From the NCBI GenBank assembly GCA_913062735.1, contig CAJXWI010000046.1, positions 1 through 10,388 on the forward strand: a stretch of 10,388 nucleotides of DNA, read 5' to 3'. Source of the stretch: an uncultured Arcobacter sp. (GTDB taxonomy: Bacteria; Campylobacterota; Campylobacteria; Campylobacterales; Arcobacteraceae). Made by a program: the position numbers and the translations under genes. Below the pieces are notes generated by a model. That model saw only the letters and a list, made by a program, of their open reading frames with translations. It ran no database searches and was not told where the DNA came from. This document shows positions 1 through 6,610 of the stretch, piece after piece; within the stretch, counting starts at the first letter, position 1, and every line of letters begins with the position of its first letter.

Positions 1-47
1 ATTATGGTTTAGAAAGTTTCGATGGAGATTATTTCGTAAAAAAATAA
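1..47 (+). CDS. C-terminal fragment of an unidentified upstream gene
   Basis: The third frame is open from the window edge to a TAA at 45-47 and would encode the tail YGLESFDGDYFVKK. This frame is preferred because its composition (Gly, Asp, Glu, Lys-Lys end) looks like a normal protein terminus. The competing second frame (to 82) reads an unlikely run rich in Arg, Trp and Phe. Only about 14 residues are visible, so the product cannot be named. The gap to the next gene, with its own promoter, suggests this gene ends a separate transcript. Confidence 0.4.
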   Translation, partial: YGLESFDGDYFVKK

Positions 48-66
48 ATTACAAGAAATTTTTTAT

Positions 67-93
67 TAAAGTAGGTAATTAAAACCTACTTTA
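67..93 (+). terminator. 10-bp hairpin downstream of the partial gene, possible terminator
   Basis: TAAAGTAGGT (67-76) pairs perfectly with ACCTACTTTA (84-93) around a 7-nt A/T loop. It lies 20 nt after the stop codon of the partial upstream gene, a typical place for a transcription terminator. However, the descending arm is followed by GTCCCTGATA rather than a run of T, so it is not a classical intrinsic terminator. It could instead be an RNA-stabilising 3' hairpin. Confidence 0.4.
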
Positions 94-260
94 GTCCCTG
101 ATATATTCTATTCCTTCTATTCTTTTAAACCTACATAAATAATTTTAAAATTCTTTTCTTTTCTAAACCTAGTTATAAAAGCATGAATTTTACTTAGAAA
201 TATTTTTAATAAAATAATTAAATTAAATCTAAATATCAAATTAATTTTTTATTATAAATA

Positions 261-284
261 TGATATAATCACGATTAAATGGAG
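261..284 (+). promoter_or_regulatory. Extended -10 promoter and ribosome binding site of the helicase gene
   Basis: TGATATAAT at 261-269 is a TGn-extended -10 element with a perfect TATAAT hexamer (264-269). The upstream DNA is A/T-rich with T tracts and no clear -35 box, as is usual for the main sigma factor in Campylobacterota. Transcription would begin near 276, leaving a leader of about 14 nt. GGAG at 281-284 sits 5 nt before the ATG at 290 and serves as Shine-Dalgarno sequence. The start site is inferred from spacing only. Confidence 0.6.
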
Positions 285-289
285 CATAA

Positions 290-2344
290 ATGTCTGAAAA
301 TTTTCTAGCTAACTTAAATAAATCTCAACAAAAAGCCTCACAGCATATTGATGGCCCCTTGCTTATTTTAGCAGGTGCAGGCTCTGGTAAAACAAAAACA
401 ATTACTACTAGATTAGCGTATTTGATTTCTATTGGAATTGATCCTTCTTCAATTCTAACGCTTACATTTACGAATAAATCTGCAAAAGAAATGAGAGAGC
501 GTGCTTTTAACTTAATTGACCCTAATCTTATTAATACTCCTCCTTTATTATGTACTTTTCATAAATTTGGTTTGTTATTTTTAAAACTGAATATGCAAGT
601 ACTTGATAGAAAAAATAATTTTATTATTATTGATACGGATGATAAAAAAAGAATTTTAAGAAGTATTGATAAAGAAATAACTACATCCTTAATCGCAAAC
701 GAAATTTCAAAATATAAAAACAGTATTTTAACGCCTGCTGAAGTAAAAGAAAGTGCACAACTAAAATTGTATACACAAATTGCTGATATTTATGAAAAAT
801 ATGAAGCGTATTTATTAAAAAATAATTTGGTTGATTTTGATGATTTATTATTATTGCCTTATAAAATTCTGGATAAAAATAAAGAACTGGCAAAAGAAGT
901 ATCTGCTAAATATCAATATATTATGGTTGATGAGTACCAAGATACAAATGAACTGCAATATAAGTTATTACGGACTTTATGTTGTACTCATGATAACCTT
1001 TGTGTTGTTGGAGATGATGACCAAAGTATTTATGGTTGGAGAGGTGCAACGATTAAAAATATTTTAAATTTTACGGAACACTTTAAAGATACAGTAGTAA
1101 TCAAACTTGAAGAAAATTATCGTTCCACTGATACTATTTTAAATCATGCCAATCAATTAATTGAGCATAACAGAGACAGATTGGGTAAGAATTTAAGAGG
1201 AACAAGACACAAAGGTGATTCAGTAAAACTCTATGAGTCTCATGATGAAAATGAAGAAACAAGAAAACTTGTAGATGATATTAAAAAGCTTATACTCTCT
1301 GGAGAGTGTGCCAGTGATATTGCTATTTTATTTAGAGTTAATGCCCTGTCTCGCTCGCTTGAAGAGGGTTTTAATAAAGCCGGACTTCCTTATAAATTAG
1401 TAGGAGGAATGAAGTTTTATGAAAGAGCTGAGATTAAAGATTTAATCGCTTATTTTCGTATACTTACCAATCCTACAGATAATTTTTCTTTTAAACGTAT
1501 TGTAAATAAACCCAAACGTGGAATTGGAAAAACAACAATAGATAAACTGGATGCCCGATCAATTCAAGATAAAAAACCAATTTTTAAACTTATTGATGAT
1601 TTAAGCCCTGAAGAACTAATTGTCTTAGTTGGTAAAAAGAATAGCCGTACCCTAAAAGTATTTATAGCTTCAATTCTGGATTTAAAAGATGTATTAGAAG
1701 AATCTAAAATGAGATTTCTGGATGCCTTTGAAGAAATATTTGACTATAGATCTTCTTATGATAATGCTCCTGATGGAGTTGATCGACAAGCAAATATTGA
1801 TGAGTTTTCAGGTTTTATTAGAGATTATTTTATGCAAAATCCTCATTTAAACCTAGAAGATTTTTTAAATGAAATTTCTTTAGAATCGGAACAAGATAAA
1901 CTTTTTAATGAAGCAGTATCTATGATGAGTATTCATGCTTCAAAAGGTTTAGAATACAAACATCTTTTTGTAATTGGACTTGAAGAAGGATTTTTTCCTC
2001 TTATTGGAGATGGCAGTAATCTTGAAGAAGAGAGACGGTTAGGCTATGTTGCATTTACACGTGCAATGGATACCTTAACTTTATCTTTTGTTCACTCCAG
2101 GTTTTATAAAGGAAAGCGTGCAATGCTTACAAAATCAAGGTTTTTAAGTGAGTCTGGTTTAATTAAAGGTTCACTAAAAATTGAGAGACGCTCTGATTTT
2201 AGAAAAGGCGATATGGTTACCCATAAAATATTTGGAATGGGTAGGGTAGAGAAGAGTAATAAAGTAGGAAAAGAATATAAGTTGACGATTAACTTTGGTG
2301 GAAGTAAAAGAGACATCCTATCCTCTTTCGTAGAAAAAAAATAG
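290..2344 (+). CDS. uvrD: UvrD/PcrA/Rep-family superfamily 1A DNA helicase
   Basis: This is an ATP-dependent 3'-5' DNA helicase for repair and replication-fork maintenance in the cytoplasm. All SF1A motifs are visible: a Q-motif (LNKSQQ, 9-14), Walker A AGAGSGKT (28-35), Walker B VDEYQDT (213-219), motif III GDDDQSIYGWRG (241-252), motif IV EENYRST with Arg278, motif V SIHASKGLEY (547-556), and motif VI EERRLGYVAFTRA with Arg591. The last 45 residues (from Gly640, pattern GDMVTHKIFGMGRV) match the Tudor-like C-terminal domain of PcrA/UvrD, which contacts RNA polymerase in those proteins. At 684 aa it is close to the family norm and appears intact. The ATG has GGAG 5 nt upstream. Rep, PcrA and UvrD are hard to separate by eye; the C-terminal domain favours PcrA/UvrD. 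It has its own promoter and is cut off from truB by a large palindrome. Confidence 0.9.
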   Translation: MSENFLANLNKSQQKASQHIDGPLLILAGAGSGKTKTITTRLAYLISIGIDPSSILTLTFTNKSAKEMRERAFNLIDPNLINTPPLLCTFHKFGLLFLKLNMQVLDRKNNFIIIDTDDKKRILRSIDKEITTSLIANEISKYKNSILTPAEVKESAQLKLYTQIADIYEKYEAYLLKNNLVDFDDLLLLPYKILDKNKELAKEVSAKYQYIMVDEYQDTNELQYKLLRTLCCTHDNLCVVGDDDQSIYGWRGATIKNILNFTEHFKDTVVIKLEENYRSTDTILNHANQLIEHNRDRLGKNLRGTRHKGDSVKLYESHDENEETRKLVDDIKKLILSGECASDIAILFRVNALSRSLEEGFNKAGLPYKLVGGMKFYERAEIKDLIAYFRILTNPTDNFSFKRIVNKPKRGIGKTTIDKLDARSIQDKKPIFKLIDDLSPEELIVLVGKKNSRTLKVFIASILDLKDVLEESKMRFLDAFEEIFDYRSSYDNAPDGVDRQANIDEFSGFIRDYFMQNPHLNLEDFLNEISLESEQDKLFNEAVSMMSIHASKGLEYKHLFVIGLEEGFFPLIGDGSNLEEERRLGYVAFTRAMDTLTLSFVHSRFYKGKRAMLTKSRFLSESGLIKGSLKIERRSDFRKGDMVTHKIFGMGRVEKSNKVGKEYKLTINFGGSKRDILSSFVEKK

Positions 2345-2482
2345 GGTAATAAAGCGTCATATTTTCCCCTAACTCTGCGTTGCAGCTTTTAATTTAATCG
2401 TCACATACTTTAGTATGCTCCTCTCAAATTTAAAGCTACGCCTTGATTTAGGACAAAATCTGCCACTTTCTTAGCCTATTTT
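2342..2482. repeat. Large imperfect palindrome filling most of the uvrD-truB gap
   Basis: The arms are about 70 nt each and meet at CATACT-TT-AGTATG (2404-2417). In the outer 31 positions (2342-2372 against 2448-2478) I count 24 complementary matches, beginning TAGG, with shared blocks such as ATTTT and CCTAA. In the inner part AGCTTT, AATTT and the central CATACT match, with one or two single-base shifts. An AAAA/TTTT flank extends it slightly. The element starts on the helicase TAG codon and is visibly richer in G+C than the surrounding gaps. A long, mismatched palindrome between genes is the form of dispersed palindromic repeats (REP- or MITE-like). As RNA it would fold into one long hairpin able to terminate transcription or stabilise the uvrD message. 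No transposase and no second copy are present in the window. Confidence 0.8.
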
Positions 2483-2536
2483 ACATTGGATTTTAAATAA
2501 CATTTGAACCAAAAATATAAAATAAAAAGTAGAACA

Positions 2537-3385
2537 ATGCAAAAACGACTTTATGATAAAGAACCTTTGAACAAATTAGTGGTAGTTAAAAAACCTATGT
2601 TTATGTCTTCGAATTCTTATTTGAACAGAATTAAGAGAAAATATAAGAATAAAAAAGCGGGTTTCTCAGGTACTCTTGATCCTTTTGCAAAAGGCTGTTT
2701 GATTGTTGCTTTTGGACAATATTCTAAGCTTTTTAATTATTTGGCAAAAACACCTAAATCTTATCGTACTACTATTTGGTTAGGGGCCCAATCAGAGTCT
2801 TTAGATTTAGAAAATATTCACTCAAATGAAGCGTGTGAACCCTTAAGCGAAAGTCTTATCAAAGAAGAAATCAAAAACTTAATAGGCGATATTACGTATT
2901 TACCTCCTAAATACTCTGCAAAAAAAATAGATGGAAAACGTGCGTATGACTTAGCACGAGCAGGCTTGGATGTTAAAATGAAAGAATCTACTATGAATAT
3001 AGTAAATACTAAATTTTTGTCTTATTCTCATCCTTTCATAACTTTTGAAGCAACCGTATCAGAAGGTTCATACATACGTTCACTTGCACAAGAATTATTA
3101 AAAAAACTTAATCGTGTAGGAACATTATCTTATTTAGAGAGATTAAATGAAGGCAAGTTTTTTTATGAAAATGAAAAAGATTTAAATCCTTTAACTTATT
3201 TAGATATTCCAAGAAATAAATATACGGGTTCTAAAGAATGGTTAGATTTTGGTAAAAAAATATCTCTTGAGTATTTAGAAATAAAAGATGAAGGAAAATA
3301 CCTGATTGTTTTTGATGACTTTTTTAGTATAATTCAAATAGAGAACAAAGAAGTTAAATATTTGTTAAATAAGGTTTTATTATAG
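2537..3385 (+). CDS. truB: tRNA pseudouridine(55) synthase TruB
   Basis: TruB isomerises uridine 55 in the T-loop of tRNAs to pseudouridine. The hallmark motif AGFSGTLDPFAKG carries the catalytic aspartate. A TTG at 2504 would add 11 residues, but I prefer the ATG at 2537, giving 282 aa. With this start the key residues fall at Asp48, Tyr76 (in SYRTTIWLG) and Arg181 (in GSYIRSLA), the same numbers as in E. coli TruB. Neither start has a clear Shine-Dalgarno sequence. The N-terminal catalytic domain is complete; the C-terminal part is shorter than in E. coli. Its TAG stop overlaps the GTG of ispE by one base, so translation is probably coupled. The gene opens the truB-ispE-smpB cluster, just after the large palindrome. 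Confidence 0.92.
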   Translation: MQKRLYDKEPLNKLVVVKKPMFMSSNSYLNRIKRKYKNKKAGFSGTLDPFAKGCLIVAFGQYSKLFNYLAKTPKSYRTTIWLGAQSESLDLENIHSNEACEPLSESLIKEEIKNLIGDITYLPPKYSAKKIDGKRAYDLARAGLDVKMKESTMNIVNTKFLSYSHPFITFEATVSEGSYIRSLAQELLKKLNRVGTLSYLERLNEGKFFYENEKDLNPLTYLDIPRNKYTGSKEWLDFGKKISLEYLEIKDEGKYLIVFDDFFSIIQIENKEVKYLLNKVLL

Positions 3386-4161
3386 TGCAAGAAAAGTCCT
3401 ATGCAAAAGTAAACATTTTTTTAAAAATTACAGGAAAAAGAGGAAACTATCATGAATTGGTTTCTCGTTTTGTGCGAGTAAAAAATTTATATGATTGTAT
3501 GTTTTTTGTAAAAGAAGATAATGAAACATTTACTTTAGAAGGAAACTTTGGTTGCAAAACAGAACAAAATACTATTTATAAAGCCTATGTTTTATTAAAA
3601 GAACGCTTTTCTTTTTTAGAAGAAGAATTTAAAAATATTAAGGTAAAAGTAGAAAAGAATATTCCAGAGTTTGCTGGTTTAGGAGGAGGAAGCTCAAATT
3701 GTGCGTGTTTTCTAAATATGTGTAATGCGTATTTTTCTTTAAATTTATCAAAAGAGGAACTTGCTTTTATTGGCTCAAAAATTGGGGCAGATGTTGCTTT
3801 TTTTGTATACGAGTATGATAGCGCTAATGTAAGTGGTATTGGGGAAGTAGTAGAAGAGTTTAAAGAAGATGCTTTAGAAATAGAGACCTACACTCCTTTA
3901 ATTGATTGTAATACTGTAAAAATTTATCAAAAATACAGAGCTGCTTTTTATAGTGAGACTTCAAAAGAACAAAGTTCTAAACTTATGTCTATGAAATCCC
4001 TTGATGTATTAAAAATATTAAATATTAAAGAAGCGAATGATTTGTATCAAGCTGCAAATGCTTTGTATCCTTCTTTAAAAGAAAATGAAAAAAATAATTG
4101 GTACTTCTCAGGTTCTGGAAGTACTTTTTTTAAGGTTAAAAATGGCAAAAGAAAAAGTTAA
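3385..4161 (+). CDS. ispE: 4-diphosphocytidyl-2-C-methyl-D-erythritol kinase IspE
   Basis: IspE phosphorylates CDP-methylerythritol with ATP in the MEP pathway for isoprenoid precursors. The protein (258 aa) is a GHMP kinase. It has an N-terminal substrate motif SYAKVN with Lys8, a glycine-rich ATP loop [12 protein letters not shown] (Gly98-Asn105), the catalytic aspartate in GADVAFF (Asp136), and the third GHMP motif FSGSGSTFF near the C-terminus. Lys8 and Asp136 correspond to the conserved Lys/Asp catalytic pair of the family. The start is GTG inside TAGTG, where the truB stop and ispE start share one base. AAGG at 3371-3374 lies about 10 nt upstream. The 3' end overlaps smpB by 20 nt in another frame. 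Confidence 0.92.
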   Translation: MQEKSYAKVNIFLKITGKRGNYHELVSRFVRVKNLYDCMFFVKEDNETFTLEGNFGCKTEQNTIYKAYVLLKERFSFLEEEFKNIKVKVEKNIPEFAGLGGGSSNCACFLNMCNAYFSLNLSKEELAFIGSKIGADVAFFVYEYDSANVSGIGEVVEEFKEDALEIETYTPLIDCNTVKIYQKYRAAFYSETSKEQSSKLMSMKSLDVLKILNIKEANDLYQAANALYPSLKENEKNNWYFSGSGSTFFKVKNGKRKS

Positions 4162-4615
4162 AAAAATACTATCGTTTAAAAATAAAAAAGCCTGGCATGA
4201 TTTTAATATATTAGAAACGTATGAAGCTGGAATTGAACTTCAAGGCTCAGAAGTAAAAGCTATACGAGAAGGAAGAGTTAATTTAAAAGATTCTCATATT
4301 CGAGTTGTTAAAAATGAACTTTTTGTTTTTAATATGCATATTACACACTTAAGTACAGCACATACTTCTTATCGACCAGAAGAGAGACGGGAGCGAAAAC
4401 TCTTGCTTCATAGAAAAGAAATTAATAAGATACATGAAAGAGTAATGAAAGATGGCCTTACCATTGTGCCTTTAAAACTGTATTTTAATAAAAGAAATAT
4501 GCTAAAAATGCAAATTGCAACAGCCGAAGGTAAAAAGCTCTACGATAAAAGAAATGATTTAAAAGAGCGAACATTAAAAAGAGAAACTCAAATCGCTATA
4601 AAAGATTGGAAATAA
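4142..4615 (+). CDS. smpB: SsrA (tmRNA)-binding protein SmpB
   Basis: SmpB binds the tRNA-like domain of tmRNA and delivers it to stalled ribosomes for rescue. The protein is 157 aa, normal for the family. It shows the opening block [20 protein letters not shown] (14-33), then [19 protein letters not shown], the [17 protein letters not shown] core, and the basic C-terminal tail ([12 protein letters not shown]) that occupies the empty mRNA channel in known structures. The reading frame is open further upstream, from an ATG at 4085, but the ATG at 4142 is chosen. It begins the conserved MAKEK-type N-terminus and has AAGG at 4132-4135, 6 nt away. It overlaps ispE by 20 nt. No tmRNA gene is recognisable in the window. 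The stop codon lies within a long hairpin. Confidence 0.93.
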   Translation: MAKEKVKKILSFKNKKAWHDFNILETYEAGIELQGSEVKAIREGRVNLKDSHIRVVKNELFVFNMHITHLSTAHTSYRPEERRERKLLLHRKEINKIHERVMKDGLTIVPLKLYFNKRNMLKMQIATAEGKKLYDKRNDLKERTLKRETQIAIKDWK

Positions 4616-4639
4616 ATATTTTTATTTCCAATTTATAGC
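4595..4639 (+). terminator. Long hairpin covering the smpB stop codon, probable end of the truB-ispE-smpB transcript
   Basis: ATTGGAAATAAA (4605-4616) pairs perfectly over 12 bp with TTTATTTCCAAT (4621-4632) around a TATT loop. After a 3-nt bulge on the left (4602-4604) pairing resumes for seven more base pairs, GCTATAA (4595-4601) with TTATAGC (4633-4639). The structure thus includes the last codons of smpB and its TAA (4613-4615). No T run follows, so it is not a textbook intrinsic terminator. It may terminate weakly or protect the 3' end of the message. Confidence 0.6.
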
Positions 4640-4877
4640 CATATGACTAAGCTGTAACTTAGTAATTACTAAATATTTTAAAATTCTATAAAAAATTATT
4701 AATAAATATAAACTTAAATATTTTAACTAACTTATATTGTGATTGTTTTTAAGTAAATAATTATGAAACAATAATTAAATAATACAGTACATTATATAAT
4801 TACGTATTTTTTGAAAAAAAATAATATCTTAATTTAAACATAAATACCATTCCCTCGTAAGCTTATAGTAAAATTAA

Positions 4878-4898
4878 ATAGGATAAAAATTGTCCTAT
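4878..4898 (+). repeat. 9-bp hairpin of unknown role in the smpB-ccoN gap
   Basis: ATAGGATAA (4878-4886) pairs with TTGTCCTAT (4890-4898), including one T-G wobble, around an AAA loop. It contains one of the few G/C clusters in this gap. It could be the end of a small RNA, a weak terminator or a protein-binding palindrome (ATAGGA-N9-TCCTAT). The sequence does not decide among these. Confidence 0.45.
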
Positions 4899-4943
4899 AT
4901 GTGCTTTATATATTACTTCTTTAAATTAAAAAAGAAAGAGAAT

Positions 4944-4959
4944 CTTGATATTAATCAAG
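4944..4959 (+). promoter_or_regulatory. FNR/CRP-family activator box of the cbb3 oxidase operon
   Basis: CTTGAT-ATTA-ATCAAG contains a perfect match to the FNR consensus TTGAT-N4-ATCAA (4945-4958), extended by a symmetric C/G pair. FNR-type regulators (FNR, ANR, FixK) are established activators of cbb3 oxidase genes under low oxygen in many Proteobacteria. The site is on the correct side of ccoN and is the only such match I found in the window. The regulator itself is not encoded here. Confidence 0.8.
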
Positions 4960-4977
4960 TGAATAATCGTTTAATTT

Positions 4978-4993
4978 TGATAAACTTCTAAAA
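4978..4993 (+). promoter_or_regulatory. Extended -10 of the ccoN promoter, class II geometry
   Basis: TGA-TAAACT (4978-4986) is a TGn-extended -10 whose hexamer matches TATAAT at four of six positions. It lies exactly 22 nt after the FNR box, the spacing of class II FNR promoters with the activator centred at -41.5. This predicts transcription from about 4993 and a leader of about 138 nt. Better-matching hexamers, TATACT (5008-5013) and TATTAT (5013-5018), are alternatives; they would put the box near -68 to -73. Confidence 0.55.
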
Positions 4994-5094
4994 ATAAAAT
5001 AACAAAATATACTATTATTAATTTTAACTTAAAAAAAATAATCAATTATTAAGGCTTATTTTATTTTAATTGAGTTAAAATTGTTACTAATTTA

Positions 5095-5109
5095 ACAAGT
5101 ATAACTTGT
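5095..5109 (+). promoter_or_regulatory. Inverted repeat just upstream of the ccoN ribosome binding site
   Basis: ACAAGT (5095-5100) and ACTTGT (5104-5109) form a perfect 6-bp inverted repeat with a 3-nt spacer, ten bases before the Shine-Dalgarno AAGGAG at 5119-5124. A second repeat, GTTAAA (5074-5079) with TTTAAC (5091-5096), shares two bases with it, so the two RNA hairpins would exclude one another. The function is unknown. Confidence 0.4.
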
Positions 5110-5130
5110 AAAAAACAAAAGGAGTCCATT

Positions 5131-6597
5131 GTGTCCAACGATACAATTATTGAATACGACTACAGCGTAGCAAAAGCATTTACTTTTACATCCATAATAT
5201 TTGGTATTGTTGCTATGTTAGTAGGTGTTATTATTGCATTTCAACTGGCATATCCAGATTTGAATAATATTGCAGGTGAATACGGTACGTTTGGAAGATT
5301 ACGTCCAATACATACAAGTGGAGCAATTTTTGGCTTTACCTTAAGTGGTATTTTTGCCTGTTGGTATTATATCGCTCAAAGAGTATTAAAGGTTTCTTTA
5401 AAAGAATCGCCTTTTTTAATGTTTATTGCAAAATTACACTTTGCTGTATATCTAATTACTATGTTATTAGCTGTAGTTACGCTATTAGCAGGAATTACAA
5501 CGTCAAAAGAGTATGCAGAATTAGAATGGCCTTTGGATATTATGATTACTGTATTTTGGCTTTTGTGGGGAGTTGGTATTTTTGGACTTATTGGTATAAG
5601 ACGTGAAAGAACGTTATATATCTCAATTTGGTATTTTATAGCATCTTTTTTGGCTATTGCTATGCTTCATTTATTTAATTCAATGGAAGTTCCAACTGCT
5701 TTATATTCAGGTTATGGTTCATGGATGCATTCCGTTTCTATGTATTCTGGAACGAATGATGCACTGGTTCAATGGTGGTATGGACATAATGCAGTTGCTT
5801 TTGTTTTAACGGTACCTATTATTGCAATGGTATATTATTTCCTTCCAAAAGAATCAGGTCAAAATATTTATTCTTATAAATTGTCAATTTTAGCTTTTTG
5901 GGGATTATTATTTGTTTACCTTTGGGCTGGTGGACATCACTTAATTTATTCAACTGTTCCAGATTGGATGCAAACTATGGGTTCTGTAATGTCGGTTATT
6001 TTAATACTTCCATCATGGGGATCTGCTATTAATATGCTTTTAACAATGAAAGGACAATGGGCTCAATTACAAAATAATACCTTAATTAAGTTTATGATTT
6101 TGGCCTCTACTTTTTATATGTTATCTACAATTGAAGGACCTATTCAAGCGATTAAATCAGTAAATGCTATTGCTCACTTTACAGATTGGATTCCTGGACA
6201 TGTTCATGATGGAACACTTGGTTGGGTTGTATTTATGATTATGGCAGGTTTATTTCATATGGCACCACGAATGTATAAAAGAAAGATTTATTCTAAGTCT
6301 TTAATGGATACTCAATTTTGGTTACAAACTACGGGTATTGTTTTATATTTTACATCTATGTGGATTGCTGGAATTACGCAAGGAATGATGTGGAGAGCTT
6401 ACGATGAATATGGTTCATTGGTTTACTCTTTTATTGATACGGTTACAGTTTTACAGCCTTATTATACAATCAGAGCAGTAGGTGGTTTATTATACTTAGT
6501 TGGTTTTCTTTTGTTCTCTTATAATATGTTCAAAACGGCAACCGCTGGTGAAGTTCTTGAAAAAGAACCTACTAATGCTACTCCTGTAGCAGCTTAA
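5131..6597 (+). CDS. ccoN: cbb3-type cytochrome c oxidase subunit I CcoN
   Basis: CcoN is the catalytic subunit of the proton-pumping cbb3 oxidase in the inner membrane, reducing oxygen to water at a heme b3-CuB centre. The 488-aa protein is a 12-helix-type heme-copper oxidase subunit. Visible ligands are His61 (RPIHTSG) and His359 (GHVHDG) for low-spin heme b, His357 for heme b3, and His219 (GHNAVAF), His269 and His270 (WAGGHH) for CuB. Tyr263 lies six residues before His269, the place of the cross-linked tyrosine of cbb3 enzymes. The start is GTG with AAGGAG 6 nt upstream. It is the first gene of the cco operon, behind an FNR-type promoter and a long leader. All essential residues are present, so the enzyme should be active. 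Confidence 0.97.
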   Translation: MSNDTIIEYDYSVAKAFTFTSIIFGIVAMLVGVIIAFQLAYPDLNNIAGEYGTFGRLRPIHTSGAIFGFTLSGIFACWYYIAQRVLKVSLKESPFLMFIAKLHFAVYLITMLLAVVTLLAGITTSKEYAELEWPLDIMITVFWLLWGVGIFGLIGIRRERTLYISIWYFIASFLAIAMLHLFNSMEVPTALYSGYGSWMHSVSMYSGTNDALVQWWYGHNAVAFVLTVPIIAMVYYFLPKESGQNIYSYKLSILAFWGLLFVYLWAGGHHLIYSTVPDWMQTMGSVMSVILILPSWGSAINMLLTMKGQWAQLQNNTLIKFMILASTFYMLSTIEGPIQAIKSVNAIAHFTDWIPGHVHDGTLGWVVFMIMAGLFHMAPRMYKRKIYSKSLMDTQFWLQTTGIVLYFTSMWIAGITQGMMWRAYDEYGSLVYSFIDTVTVLQPYYTIRAVGGLLYLVGFLLFSYNMFKTATAGEVLEKEPTNATPVAA

Positions 6598-6610
6598 GAA
6601 AGGAAGAATT

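Larger units (their letters stand above)
4616..5130. other. 515-base gene-free regulatory region between smpB and ccoN
   Basis: All frames are dense with stop codons and no tRNA, tmRNA or protein gene is recognisable. The region holds, in order: the right arm of the smpB hairpin; a perfect 14-nt palindrome TTAGTAATTACTAA (4659-4672); a perfect TATAAT (4795-4800); a 9-bp hairpin (4878-4898); the FNR-type box (4944-4959) with its -10; and a leader with inverted repeats at 5037-5050, 5074-5096 and 5095-5109. The final bases carry the ccoN Shine-Dalgarno AAGGAG (5119-5124). Confidence 0.8.

Noticed and set aside
83..171. AAACCTA occurs three times (near 82, 127 and 165), suggesting a short direct-repeat array.
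   Set aside because: The spacings (45 and 38) are irregular, the units are only 7-8 nt and the DNA between them is not alike. Not a CRISPR or iteron array; chance is sufficient.
681..1067. Open frames of 70-78 codons inside the helicase gene on both strands.
   Set aside because: They are shadows of the helicase frame, with low-complexity Phe/Tyr/Ile-rich translations and no ribosome binding sites.
2504..2536. TTG at 2504 as the truB start.
   Set aside because: No Shine-Dalgarno sequence in range, and the added 11 residues are not part of the family's N-terminus. The ATG at 2537 places Asp48, Tyr76 and Arg181 at the E. coli positions.
4085..4141. ATG at 4085 as the smpB start.
   Set aside because: It would bury 77 nt in ispE and add a non-conserved extension; the ATG at 4142 has AAGG at the right spacing and the family N-terminus.
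5037..5050. AATAAT-CA-ATTATT inverted repeat as a possible operator.
   Set aside because: Pure A/T palindromes of this size are expected by chance in a gap of this composition, and it matches no regulator site known to me.
4616..5130. Possible tmRNA (ssrA) gene next to smpB.
   Set aside because: No tRNA-Ala-like ends, no resume-codon tag frame and far too few G/C stems; the gap instead carries regulatory signals for ccoN.
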